NCBI GenBank assembly: GCA_003254925.1
Contig: QANZ01049192.1
Coordinates: 65,672 to 129,671, forward strand
Length of the DNA stretch: 64,000 nt
Direction: 5' to 3'
Source of the DNA: Chamaecrista fasciculata
Taxonomy: Eukaryota; Streptophyta; Magnoliopsida; Fabales; Fabaceae
The position numbers and the translations under genes are program-made. This document shows, piece by piece, positions 22,283 to 33,584 of this stretch. Numbering within the stretch: position 1 is the stretch's first letter; each line of letters begins with the position of its first letter. A model generated the notes under the pieces. That model was not told where the DNA came from, ran no database searches, and worked only from the letters and a program-made list of their open reading frames with translations.

Positions 22283-23469
22283 NNNNNNNNNNNNNNNNNN
22301 NNNNNNNNNNNNNNNNNNNNNNNNNNNNNNNNNNNNNNNNNNNNNNNNNNNNAAAAAAAAGACAAAATTGATTTTTAACTCCTAAAAGTTTAAATGTTTT
22401 GCATCAAGGACCTTTCTCTCTATAATAGAACTAAAATGTAAGAAAGAATAAATAACTTGGGGTTTTAATTTAGTTTACACCAAAAAATAATATCTCTCTC
22501 TCTCTCTCTCTTCGAATCCTCTTCTTCTTCGGCGTCTACTAAATTTCCCAATCTTCGAGGAAGAAGAACCGAGAGATTCAAAACCCTAAGGAGGAAAAAC
22601 GGCGAGAGCCAAACCCAATCGATCACCATCTCATCATCGCCGACCACAATCGGCGACGACGGTGATGATAGTACCGTGAGCTCGGCTTCAGAGCCAAACC
22701 CCAATTATTTCTGCCATTTTTCTCTCTGTGTGCATTCACCAGAAAATTGGTGTCGTTAATTTTGGATTTGGATTTGTTTTTCTACTTGTTTACATTGAAA
22801 CAGTGATTCGTTACTTGCCTCCTTTTCCGTCTAAAGGAAAATCGAAAGCGACACTAAAGAAATTAATAATTTGAAAGGAGGAACTAATATATCATTCTTT
22901 CTAGAATTTGCTTCTCATTCTCATTCATATAAAATTGACTTACGAATTTGAACAAAAAAACAAATGCCAATTGTCGTTACTAAAATTGGGAAATCTGTGG
23001 TAGAATGCAAAGTGATTGTGGATATACATGGAACCCCCAAATCAATTTGATCGGGCGTCAAATTGGTTGTTGGATCGGAGAAGACACCGAAAAAGAAGAG
23101 GGTTCGAAGAGAGAGAAAGGGAGAGAGAGATTATTTTTTGGTGTAAACTAAATTAAAACCCCATGTTATTTATTCTTTCTTACATTTTGGCTCTATTATA
23201 GAGAAAAAGGTCCTTGATGCAAANAGTTATTTCTTATTTCTTACATTTTGGTCCTATTATAGAGAAAAAGGTCCTTGATGCAAAAAATTTAAACTTTTAG
23301 GAGTTAAAAATAAATTGTCTTTTTTTAACGGAAATATGGATGGAAACTGTTAGAGGGACCAACTTTGCTAAGTTTTGCATAATTCGGGGACCAATATGGA
23401 ACGAAAAATAACTGGGGGATCAATTTGGAACACTGAGGATAACTGGGGGACCAAAATAGGACTTTGGCC
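21932..23469. mobile_element. MULE, Pack-type, 1.54 kb with 9-bp duplication
   Basis: Starts GGCCAAAGTAATATTTGGG and ends with a complement finishing in GGACTTTGGCC. Perfect 9-bp duplication ATTATTTTA at 21923-21931 and 23470-23478. Arms of about 280 bp carry boxes at 21949, 21980, 22009 and 22041 (steps 31, 29, 32). The interior (about 22510-23130) is GC-richer and looks like captured gene sequence: a frame rich in Ser/Arg on the plus strand, source not recognised. A 70-N gap (22283-22352) sits after a (CT)n tract. The 130 bp before the gap recur just after it, and the right arm has a tandem copy with an N at 23224, so this part of the assembly is uncertain. Confidence 0.82.
22217..22282. 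repeat. (CT)n microsatellite ending in an assembly gap
   Basis: CT repeats for about 66 bp, then 70 Ns. The true length is unknown. Confidence 0.9.
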
Positions 23470-23478
23470 ATTATTTTA

Positions 23479-24194
23479 TATCCAATCATTTTTTTTATGT
23501 AAATGTGGCTTTCATTAAAATTAATGTATATATATTAAAATAGTTTCTTTTAATGCTTGATTCAGCAAAACGTGATCAGTGATTTGATTACTCATATTAG
23601 AAGGATGAAAGTGGTTGTCACAAATAAAGAAATAGAGAATGTCTTGCATGTGATATGATATTATGATATGGTGATGGGTCATACGAACCTTCATTTTGCA
23701 GTAAACGAGTGGTTGAGCTGTCTCTCATTAATCATTATTGTTCTCGAAGGAGTAGTAGGTAAAGGGCAATTTCGACATTTGACATAAAAAGTTATACTCC
23801 AAAGTCCAAATAAAGAGGCCGAGAAAGAGGGACATGCAAAAACGTGGTATGATTTTGACAAGCACCAAGAACGATTCTAGAAATTTCTTATCCCCAAACA
23901 AAATTAGCCTTATCTTCAATTTAATAATAAATCTATCTATTAATGAATTAATTTATTCAATAACTTGGATTTATTTGAATTTGGTGATCTGACGTGCAAG
24001 ATCAATCCATGTTAATACACTAATTTATGGTGTTCTTTTTACATTGTTTTTTTTTTTTGATAAACAAATGAAAAGCTACGCAGAGCTAACCAACCACATC
24101 ACGTGGAAAAAGAACCCCTGGAGATCATTAGCAACAAACTGGGAGCAACCACTAGGAATTACATTCAGCAAGTGAAAGCCAAAAGGAAACGGGA
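23479..24194. other. Distal upstream flank of the third unit and following intergenic DNA
   Basis: 23490-23900 matches the distal upstream flanks of copies A and C. From about 24046 there is a T-tract followed by sequence (AAAAGCTACGCAGAGCTAAC) reminiscent of plant LINE 3' regions, continuing perhaps at 24555-24610. I could not support a reading frame. Confidence 0.4.
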
Positions 24195-24334
24195 CTGGAT
24201 CCTCTGTTGTCTAGCACATGGTGCTGTGCGGCGAGGACCAGTCACCGAGCGCTACGTGTGCGCCAATGTACACGTGGCGCTCGGCGATTGGTCCTCGTCG
24301 CACAGCACCATGTGCTGGACAACAGAGGATCCAG
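24195..24334. mobile_element. 140-bp near-perfect foldback element
   Basis: Left arm begins CTGGATCCTCTGTTGT and the right arm ends with ACAACAGAGGATCCAG. About 64 bp on each side pair with few mismatches around a loop of roughly 10 bp. The near-direct repeats GCCAAAAGGAAACG (before) and GCCAAAGGAAACGA (after) could be a target-site duplication. It is GC-rich against an AT-rich background. It could be a foldback MITE; a transcript would form a long hairpin. Confidence 0.7.
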
Positions 24335-24645
24335 CGCCAAAGGAAACGAGTGGGCATGTTTAGACGGGATTGGATCCTCTAGAATTCCCTTCCATACATT
24401 TTTTTGAGAGTTAGAGAAAAAATATAGATTTCATGAAATAAAAATATATAAAAACCAAATTTTCTCTTTATCTCTCTTCTTTTCTCTTTCTTTCTCTTTC
24501 ATACTCTACAAGAAATATAGAGAAATGAACTCTAGAAGATCCATTTCTTGTTTGGACAGTCAGTCCGCAACCTGCTTCGCCTCACGAAGGACATGAGTGA
24601 GCTTGACCCTATTTCACTTAATTTATAATATTTTTATGTCTTATA

Positions 24646-25013
24646 ATTATGGGTATATTATACTTTGGTACACTATGGTTTGACCCTATTTCACTTTGGT
24701 ACCCTGTGGTATTCTTCATTAACACTTTGGTACCCTTTGAAGCTATTTTGTAATTTTGACCATAAAAATTTTTCAAAATTTACATATTGACCCCAAAAAA
24801 TTTCAAAAAATTACAATTAGGTCCTTGGATACATATTATCTAGGGACTAAAATGAAAATAAAAAAAATTAGGGTCAATATGTAATTTTTGCACAATTTGT
24901 TATGGTTAAATTGCAAAATAACCCCAAAGGGTACCAAAGTGTTAGGTTTCAAACCACAAGATACTAAAGTGAAACAGAGTCAAACCACAGGGTACCAAAG
25001 TGTAATTGACCCT
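24646..25013. mobile_element. GGTACC-box TIR element
   Basis: Left arm GGGTATATTATACTTTGG and right arm complement ending TAATTGACCC. GGTACM boxes about 30 bp apart. Flanks are similar but not identical. Confidence 0.65.
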
Positions 25014-27845
25014 TATATTTATTATGGAGTATTATGATACTTTATAAGTTAAGTTATATCTTAATTATTTAACGATTAATTTATTCATTCGATAAAAAAT
25101 TTATACATTTTCTATTTTCTTTTTGTTGGGTCACATATAATGTGATTTTTTTGGGCTTGATAAATTACACATTATGTGGTTTGGGATATTTCGAGATTGG
25201 GTATTTGTAGTTTGAAAAATTGCAATTTAGGAACTGAGGTTTACTTCGTTAGAAAAAAGGGTCTATGTGATATATTTTCGTCCAAAAATTAATAGAAAAA
25301 TGTGTTTTTATCAAGATTTTACCTCTTCTTTCAAGATTTCCTTTCATTCAGGTCTTGATTTACTCAGAATAGTCTAAAAAGTTTATCATCTTTATTAAAC
25401 AAGTACATAAAACCTGCAAATAGAAAATTTTGATCCATTCTTTTGAATTTTTACGCCATTTTCAAACAAAAAATCATCAACCTAGATAAAATCAAGTAGC
25501 AAAAGAGTAACAACAACACAAATACGATTTAGAAGTAGAAAAAAATCGAACCAACAATAAAATAGGAAAATCGAATTCACCACGTGAAATCTGATGGGTG
25601 CTGAGTCCACCAATTATAATTAAACCTAATTCTGCACTCAAAAACAAACTATTGGTAGTAAGGGATAAGAATAGGATCAATTCTTAGGGACTAGTCTTGC
25701 CCAAGAGTAATGTAGTTATAAACCAGAATTTCAAAGTAACCAGTGTATACGTCTTGCCCAAGACTAACGAATGCAACTAGTCTTACCCAAGACTAACGAA
25801 TTTAATAACAAATTTTGTACGATTAAAGTAAAGAGCAATTGGAAATTAAATAGATGTGATTACCGATTAATTAAGACCTTGGCTGGGATCGTTTTTCACG
25901 AAGTTTCACACTTGATAATTGATATCATAATAATATTATTTCATCAAAATAAAATAGTTTAACGAATTCATACGGTGAAATCACTCTTTCATTAAGTTTT
26001 TTTTGGCTTGTTCTCTTTTAATATTATTAAAATCATGAAATAGAAAGTATAAACAAGATCTCACAAGTATGTGATGCCCCTCATGAAAGCCTAAGATGCT
26101 TATTTAAAGAGTTAACTTCAACTAACTTTCCGTCAAATCCCTTAGATTTGAGTTACAAAATCTCCCAATTGGAAATATTACTTCCTCGTTTAAAATTCAG
26201 AATCTGCGCTAGTCTTGAGCAAGAGTTGTGCAAAACGAAAATATCTTCAAGTTAAGCTAATTCCAAGGGATTTTGTGGAGCTTTCTTTACCTGCAAAGTA
26301 AATTGAAGATTGAATAGGCACCAAATCCTAATTTAAAAATATGATAATTACAAAATAAAGAATTAATCACACAAATATCACATTTTCAATTTGACTTATA
26401 TTTTGGGGGAAAATTTAAAAAGTTGAGATTTTGAGGGTAAATCTTTAGATATAATATGCAAATATAAACAAAATACCCCTAAAAGTCTGCCTAAAATCAG
26501 ACTTATCAAAATCACTTTCCCAAAACATTTTTTCTTTGAATTTCAACTCGATTTCTTTTGTTCCTCTATCGATTTTATTCACAGAGAAAATTAATAATCA
26601 AAACACAGCTAAATCCAAAAATTCTCCAACGCCCATCGACGCTCGTGATTCACCATTTATAGGCAAAAAAAAAATAAATATGACATGTAATATCCCAAGA
26701 ATTTATAAAAAAAAATATTAAACTTAGTAGTTTGTCTAAAACATGATTATATAGTGAATTTAGAAGTTATTCTAGCTTGTAGTTAAATTTTACGAGTAAT
26801 CTGATTTAAAAATTTCACATGTGTTATTTTTATAAAACACTTTCGAATAAAAAATAATAATTGATAGAGGAAAATTTTTGAAAATAAATTACATATTTGA
26901 AACGTATACTTCGCAATGAGCCCAACCATATAAATTTTGTTGAAAACTCTATTTTTTAAATTTCATGTTTTTGGGGACTGTTTTGAAAGAAATATGCTTT
27001 TACAGCATAAAACTTGAATTGAGGTTTTTCGATAAAGATGATAAAATTTTTTTGCTATTTTGAGATGAATCAAGGACCTGAATGAAAGGAAATCTTGAAT
27101 GAAGAGGTGAAATCTAGATAAAAAATACGTTTTCTATTAAGTTTTGGATGAAATTATACCACCAAGACATTTTCCGGTAACAGAATAAAATTCAAATTCT
27201 AAATTGACATTTTTTAAACTACAAGGACTCAATATCTAATTACTCAAAACCATAAAGACATCACTGTAATTTACCCTAAAAGAAAAACACATTGTCATTC
27301 ACGGTGCAGATTGAATATGGGCTCGCATTTGGCACCATTAATTGCTTTAAAAATTGCAAATCTCATTTCAAGAGCTTGACCAGCCCACCATATTCCCAAT
27401 TCCAAAGCTATCAAAGCCCCCAAAGATAACGATGAAACTGGGTCATGTCCCTTTTGCATGTGGATTTTGGATCAAACAAATTGTTTTGAAGTCTAAATTT
27501 ATGTATCATCAAAATTTAATACTTATACTAGAGCACAAGCAGAGTAGGTATACTTAATTACTTATACTAGACCATAATTTTGCTGCCGCTGTTATATTTA
27601 TCCTCGAAAAAAAGGCTCAAAACAGATTAACAAAAGCAGATACATGTATCCTCGAAGAAGTCCATAATTGGTTCGATTATATATACAAAAGCACAAAGAG
27701 AGAGAGAGAGTAATTTACACAAATCATTGTTCGCTCTCTAATAGACTAATATATAGACTTACATCTATCAAAAAAAAAAATAATATATAGACTTAGTATC
27801 TAGATTCTTAAAAGAGAAACAGATCGAGTTTATATGATTATATTG
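25014..27845. other. Long AT-rich region without a supported gene
   Basis: The phrase TCTTGCCCAAGA(C/G)TAA recurs near 25690, 25755 and 25785, suggesting remains of an old transposon. I see no domain, tRNA or long frame. A short GA run lies near 27698. Confidence 0.4.
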
Positions 27846-28870
27846 TCAAGCACTAATTCCATTTTTTGGTTTAAATTTAGAAGATGCCATGTCAGCTACG
27901 TGAAACTGCGATGCATACTTGTTAGGAGCAGCTTCCATCACTGGTGGTTCATTCAGAAATGCCCAATTACTCTTTGTCCACCTACACACATCCAATTTTA
28001 TAATTAAATTAATTAAAATCAACCTACTATTTAACTTATTCTTCAATAATTCATATCCATTGTTAATTGGTACAGCAGAAAAAGAAAATTACCAGCCATT
28101 TTTCTTGATCAGCTTCTCCACGTGTATGGACTTGTCAGATTCCTCAATTTTCCTTCCCTACAAAATAGTCATCATCATATATCAATCTATTAATTATTAT
28201 TGCTGTTGTTTTTGTTGTAGCGTTTATATAATATTTAAGGTATAAATTACACTTTCGTGTTTTGTGGTTTGATCATATTTCACTTTGGCACCCTGGTAGC
28301 TGGTACCCTTTGAAGTTATTTCGTAATTCTAACTATAACAAATTTTTACAAAAATTATATATTGACTCCAAATTTTTTTAAAGTTTTCACTTTAGTCCCT
28401 AGATAATTTATATACAATGACCTATTTGTAATTTTATGAAAATATTGGGGGTCAATATGTATTTTTTGCAAAAATTTTTATGGTTAAAATTACAAAATAG
28501 CTCCAAAGGGTACTAAGTATTAATAAAGAATACCACAGGGTACCAAAACGTAATTTACCCTAATACTTAAGTAATATATATCTCGAACCTCAATGATGTT
28601 TTCTGAAATACTAGAAATATCTCTGAGATGTTCTTCTTCTATCTCCTTCTTTGATTTCCAGTAAGCATCGATTTCTTCTTTGGTTAGCGATCTGTTCCTT
28701 TTGAGTGTCTCTGAAACAACATTGAAAATCAAAGTTTCACTCCATCAGAAATCAGATTACTCATAAACCATAAGAAAAAAAAAAGATATTAAATTATAGT
28801 TTATTATAATGTTAATACCTGATTTAGGATCTAACGTAGGAGAATCCCATCCAGCCATAAGAGAACCCAT
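27846..28870 (-). CDS. Small conserved plant protein of unknown function (MGSLMAGWDSP type)
   Basis: Four exons on the minus strand: 28819-28870, 28589-28710, 28093-28157, 27846-27981, giving 124 residues with all phases consistent. The N-terminus MGSLMAGWDSPTLDPKS is followed by a charged helix (RSLTKEEIDAYWKSKKEIEE), a lysine-rich segment and a C-terminal tail containing NWAFLNEPP. No signal peptide or membrane segment. I recall similar small proteins in other dicots but know no function. The frame stays open upstream of the chosen start to about 28945, just after a good acceptor (TTACAG), so an extra 5' exon or a start at 28969 is possible. Intron 2 contains a TIR element. Confidence 0.7.
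28238..28560. mobile_element. GGTACC-box TIR element in intron 2 of the small conserved gene
   Basis: Arms begin with GGTATAAATTACACTTT and end with GTAATTTACCC. Boxes are shortened and diverged. The centre has the GGGGGTCAATATGTA word shared with the elements at 14937 and 24646. Confidence 0.65.
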
Positions 28871-29639
28871 TGTTGCTGAAATCTTCGAGCGTACTGAGTG
28901 ACTAGCTAACTCACTCTTTATAGTTTCTACTATGTCTTGCTCCTGTAATTTAGTGCTATATATATACAAATAATATAAATAAAGCAGATATTTTTCTGGA
29001 TAGCACTGAAGAATTATTTATTTTTCTGGATAGCTCTGAAGATGTATTTATTTATTTACTTATAGTTGGGGACTGAATAAGGAAATCAATATTGTAGGCT
29101 TATCCAGGTAGCCCACCGATTTGTAAACAAAGCGGCCACATCACCCACTGTTTTTTTTTTTTTTTTATTTCAAAGTTTTGGGAAATCCTTTCCAGTAAAT
29201 TTAGTAATAAATAATATTCTTATCCATCAAATCTGACCACGTCATTCTCTTGTGGCACACAAGTGGACATTTATAATAGGCAAAAGCATCTCTCCAGTAT
29301 TTTTAAATTAATGCTTTAACAAAATAGTTAAATTAATTATAACTATAATTTTTAAAAAATAAATTGAAAAATTTATCAAATAGTTAACGAGTCACACGCT
29401 CCAATGTGTAGTTGTGCTTATCTTAATTCTTGGATTTCTTGCTTATTATATATACAAGCCCTCAAATCCATTGAACAAGTCAAATTCTCAAATTGTTTTC
29501 GTTTTTTTCCCTGGTTTAATTAAAATGTTTTCAGAAGATGTCATGATACGTCGTCATTGATGATTGATATTCAGATAAGTGTTAGATAAGTGTTAGATAA
29601 GTGTTAGATGTCATGTTTTACATAGAAGTTTCAGATAAG
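28871..29639. other. Intergenic
   Basis: No gene supported. An 11-bp tandem repeat (GTTAGATAAGT) occurs about three times near 29575-29610, and a T-tract lies at 29150-29167. Confidence 0.4.
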
Positions 29640-30116
29640 TGTTTAACACTTTCCTATCACTTTGGAGTTATTTTATAATTTTAACTATAATAAAATTTAT
29701 AAAAATTATATATTGATTCTCAATATTTTCAAAAAATTATAAATAGGTTCCTAGATACATATTATCTAGGGACTAAAATAAAAACTATAAAAAAAATTTA
29801 GGACTGCTTTGCAATTGTATCTTCTGTCCTATATTTTTCAAAAATTATGTTTTGACCCCAAAATTTTTTATAGTTTTCATTTTAATCTATGATAATATGT
29901 ATTCAGGGACATATTTGTAATTTTTTTGAAAATATTGAGAGTCAATATATAATTTTTTACAAAATTTATTATGGTTAAAATTACAAAATAAATCTAAAAG
30001 GATACCAAAGTGTTAACGGAAAATACCATAGGATACCAAAGTGTCATTTTTTAAACCATAGGTTATCAAAGTAAAATATGACCAAACTACACAGTACCAA
30101 AGTATAATTTACCCTG
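29640..30116. mobile_element. GGTACC-box TIR element, left end eroded
   Basis: The right arm is clear (GGATACCAAAGTGT... ending in ATAATTTACCC). The left arm keeps only the inner part (CACTTTGGAGTTATTTT). Same family as 9057 and 14937. Confidence 0.55.
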
Positions 30117-30276
30117 AGAAAAAGAAAGAAATTACACAAGCAGGCCGTTCACATGAACGTCTAAACTAAACCCGATTTAAAGAATCAAAAGCAAATTAAT
30201 ATCACAATTCACAACTCATAATGACGCAAACTTGTATATACACACACAAATGTTAATTTATCTCATTCCCATGGAA

Positions 30277-31323
30277 TTAAATGTTTCCACATTTGTATTT
30301 GCAACCATGACGAATAGGCTTGTTAGGATTATCTGGGTCAGAATCGCTTGGTTCTGCTAATAGCCCTCTCAGACATCGTCTTCGAATCCTAGGCTGCTGA
30401 CTTACCTTCTTGTCGTTTTGACTTACTGTCTTTGTCGTTTCTTTGACTCTTTCATCATCATCATTACACGTGACGGCTTCTTTTATCTCTTTTTGAGGAA
30501 CAACAAATCGAACCCCTGGGTCTCTTTCGTTGATCGAACCCTGAATCATCATCGAATTGTTCATACTCTGTATATTACTATTCACATATGCGTTTCCCAT
30601 TTCATTATTATCATTCTTCTTTGAATCTTGTGATTCTTCTTCTTCTTCTGAGCTTTCATCTTCTTCTTCTTCGATGATACTACTCTGTTCTGGGTTCTTT
30701 TTGTATGCTCTGTGTATGTGAATTGGCCTATCTTTCTTAGTGTTTGAGCCTACGTTCATTATGGCTCCTCTGTTATCTCCAGCCAGAGTTATCACACCAA
30801 ATGGATTCTCATCCTTTGAGACACCATTTGAGAGGTTATGAACATAGCTTGAAATACCTTGTCTGATTTCGTTTTGCAGGGGAGCTTTAGGATTTTGAGG
30901 AGACATGGGATCTTTTGCACTCACGACCTTCATCATCGTACTCTCCGTCTTTGTTAATGGATCTTGGGCTTTTCCTACGACTTTATTAGTGTTTGGTGTT
31001 TTGAGGATTGCTTCTGTGGACGATGATGATGATGATGATGGATTTTCCTTATTGCCCAATTTTCTTATTGCATATTGCTGTGTGGGTCTCTTGTTATGAT
31101 GATGATCTTGAGGCTTTGGAATGATGCTTTTGAGTGGCAATTTCATCTTGGGTTCAGATTGTGTTGCCATCTTCTGTCTTTCTTGTTTGGTTTCAATGTC
31201 ATGAAGTGTAGGAGGACGAAATGGTGATTTGGGTTCTTTTTTTGGACGACGAGACGATGATGATGATGCTGATGCTGATGTCCAAGGGATTCTGAAACGA
31301 AATGGCTGCTTCTTTTGTTCCAT
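30277..31323 (-). CDS. Intrinsically disordered plant protein with conserved C-terminal Cys-rich motif
   Basis: A single open frame of 348 residues. Most of it is low complexity: serine runs near residues 18-25 and 95-102, basic N-terminus (RRPKKEPKSPFRPP), an acidic Glu/Asp/Ser stretch around residues 215-235 (EEEEDESSEEEEE), and Asn-rich sequence after it. The last 40 residues look conserved: RRRCLRGLLAEPSDSDPDNP followed by RHGCKYKC, with three cysteines. Acidic and basic blocks plus a short ordered tail suggest a nuclear protein, but this is inference. I do not recognise a named family. It lies alone, with a short intergenic space before the copia-type element at 31661. Confidence 0.75.
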   Translation of the reverse strand: MEQKKQPFRFRIPWTSASASSSSSRRPKKEPKSPFRPPTLHDIETKQERQKMATQSEPKMKLPLKSIIPKPQDHHHNKRPTQQYAIRKLGNKENPSSSSSSSTEAILKTPNTNKVVGKAQDPLTKTESTMMKVVSAKDPMSPQNPKAPLQNEIRQGISSYVHNLSNGVSKDENPFGVITLAGDNRGAIMNVGSNTKKDRPIHIHRAYKKNPEQSSIIEEEEDESSEEEEESQDSKKNDNNEMGNAYVNSNIQSMNNSMMIQGSINERDPGVRFVVPQKEIKEAVTCNDDDERVKETTKTVSQNDKKVSQQPRIRRRCLRGLLAEPSDSDPDNPNKPIRHGCKYKCGNI

Positions 31324-31655
31324 GGATAGATGGATGAATGGTTTGGTTTGATTTGCCTCTAAAATTACTTAACAAGTTCTTGGGCTTTATGGGATAAACA
31401 GTTATACCTTGGACGCTTTATGGGACTTTCATCAGGAGAAATTTTTTATTTTTTTGTGTTGGCTACAAGTTTCAGTTTTCTTGTTGCTTCTTTCGCAGCA
31501 TTTTATATTGATTCCATCGCGAAAGTTTAAGATCAGTGTTTTGGTTAAATGTTTGCCTATCATTTTAGTCTTCTTATGCAGGAGGAAAGAAATTTCTTTT
31601 ACCTCTCAACAAAGGAATTCCGATTTCTATACTTTGCTTCGGCAATCATAATGCG
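31324..31655. other. Upstream region of the disordered-protein gene
   Basis: T-rich on the plus strand, with no supported gene. Likely contains the minus-strand promoter and 5' UTR for the gene starting at 31323. Confidence 0.4.
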
Positions 31656-31660
31656 GCTTG

Positions 31661-32717
31661 TGTTAATAATAACAATTAATTATTATATATTTGTGATTCA
31701 ATTTGCTTTGACTAAGTCGGTGTTTATTTCCGTTGAGTATTTATGTTTTTTTATTATTTATTATATGTTAGCAAATAATATATTAGTCATGCGGCTATCT
31801 TTTCGGTTTTAGTTAGTCTGCTTTTCTTCCAAGCTTTCATTAGGTTTTTATTGTATTGACTTTGCTTTTGATGTATTGGATGTGCCGCACAAAATAATAG
31901 AACACTCCATATTATTCAGTCCTCTTTTTTGTCTCTCTATATTGTATTGCTTTGTTTTTTTCATTGCATATTCCAAATTTCCAACAATCTTGGTATCAGA
32001 GCTTTAGATCCTGAGAGCTTGTGAGGTAGGGTAGAGTAGTACATCTCTCAAATATTGAGATGATGTTGCTACAAAGAATTTTGCTAGTGAGAGGATTGAA
32101 TCCTCGCTATTACTTTAGAGATTTGATATTTGTGTTGAATAATTGCGAGAGCTCGGTGAAAGAATTGGCTCGAAGAAGATGAGCAAGCAAACGGTGCACA
32201 AGAAAGGAGAGTAGAAGAAGTGGATCTTCTGTGAGAAGCTTACAAAATTTGATGTTTTTGGAGAGATGGTGCTCCAAATAGGTTAATGATGACAGAGTGC
32301 ATCATTGAAGCTTCGAACAAATGATCCAGGAAAAACTTGAAGATTTATTAATTAAACTGAATTTTCTTGTGAAGAAATTTCAGTTTAAGGGAGGAATTGT
32401 TGGGAATTAATAATAATAATAAAATAATATTGTTATTGGAAGCATGAATCTGTTGCATCAGATTTGAATTTTAGAGATTTAGTTTGTTTTTTGAATTAGT
32501 CATATATGAGTTAATTAGTGGGTGCATGATTTTAGGGATAAGTAGTTACTTTATTTTATTTATCTTTTATTTAATTATGTGTATTTCCTCTATAAAAGGA
32601 ATCTGATTTGTACCTATTATTATGGAGCTATGAATAAAACAAAGTTCATGAGAAAAAGAAAAAAAAAAGGTTTATGAGAGCTTCCATGTTTCTTCCTCCC
32701 AAAAAAAATTCCTAACA
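31661..32717 (+). mobile_element. Short copia-type LTR retroelement without coding sequence
   Basis: A primer-binding site TGGTATCAGAGC (31991-32002, complementary to initiator Met-tRNA) is followed by about 395 bp without a gag-pol frame, then a polypurine tract (AAGGGAGGAA, about 32387-32396) and a 320-bp 3' LTR (32398-32717) starting TGTTGGGAATT and ending AATTCCTAACA, with TATAAAAGG and AATAAA signals. A 5' LTR of similar length (31661-31986, TGTT...AACA) is placed by size. GCTTG flanks both ends (31656-31660, 32718-32722), as a 5-bp duplication would. However, the two LTR segments are not clearly similar, so the 5' boundary is tentative. Confidence 0.6.
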
Positions 32718-32722
32718 GCTTG

Positions 32723-33584
32723 GGAGTTGGGATGGCTTAAGTTGTTTCTTATAGTTAGTATCTCTTTTTTGTAATATATTATCTTTATAGTGAGTTAAGT
32801 TGTTTCTTATAAGAAGGCTTTAATTTTTTTATTGAATTATTCTATTCCATATATATTTACTCAATTTATTTCTTATATTGATAAATAATAGTGAATGAAA
32901 ATAAATATATATTAAAAAAAAGCTCGGTCCTTGCAGAGGTCATATTCTAGTCTCCAAATATTCCTTGCAGCAACACTTGTCTAACCTCTTGTGTTACGAC
33001 TAGCTTCAAGTAATCAAGGAGAATATCTAATATTCATTTACAATGAATGACGTATGTTTTAATCTAGTTATTGATAATTTCGTAAAGGGTTTGGAATCAA
33101 AAATAAAATAAAACTTTCTACCAAAAATAAAAAATAAAATAAAACTAATAACAATAACTGCAACTTGCAAATGCAAGGAATGTGCTTTTATGCCCTCAAC
33201 TATACAAAAATTCCATGGAAAAGGAGTCATCCACGTGTGAGCAAGAGATCATCTTCACCTTTTAAATTTGTGATACTGACGTGTTCATCCTAATTCCTCT
33301 AATACTGAAGCCAGAGCTGCTGAGGCCTCCTAATAATCAAATTTTAGTACAATACTTTATGGTGACATGTACACAATTTTCATTAACTTAACACAAAATT
33401 CGTATTCTTAATTTTCTCATTTTTGTTAATGAATTAATTTGATTAGCATCTTTCCTATGCAAATCCCCCATGCATTGTATCAAGTCAATTCATAAACAAA
33501 AAAATACAAAAGACTAACCTACCCAAACAAGTTTTAAAACAATAAAAATCGATTACATACCCTATTTTCAGGAGACACAATTAT
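32723..33584. other. Intergenic
   Basis: AT-rich DNA, nothing recognisable. It probably includes the 3' UTR of the minus-strand gene ending at 33585. No U-box coding sequence is present here. Confidence 0.4.

Noticed and set aside
22181..22378. 65-codon frame over the (CT)n tract and N gap
   Set aside because: Its translation is a Leu/Ser repeat plus unknown residues, from microsatellite DNA.
24046..24610. A LINE fragment around the 24195 foldback
   Set aside because: Some phrases are reminiscent of LINE 3' ends, but I could not support a frame or boundaries.
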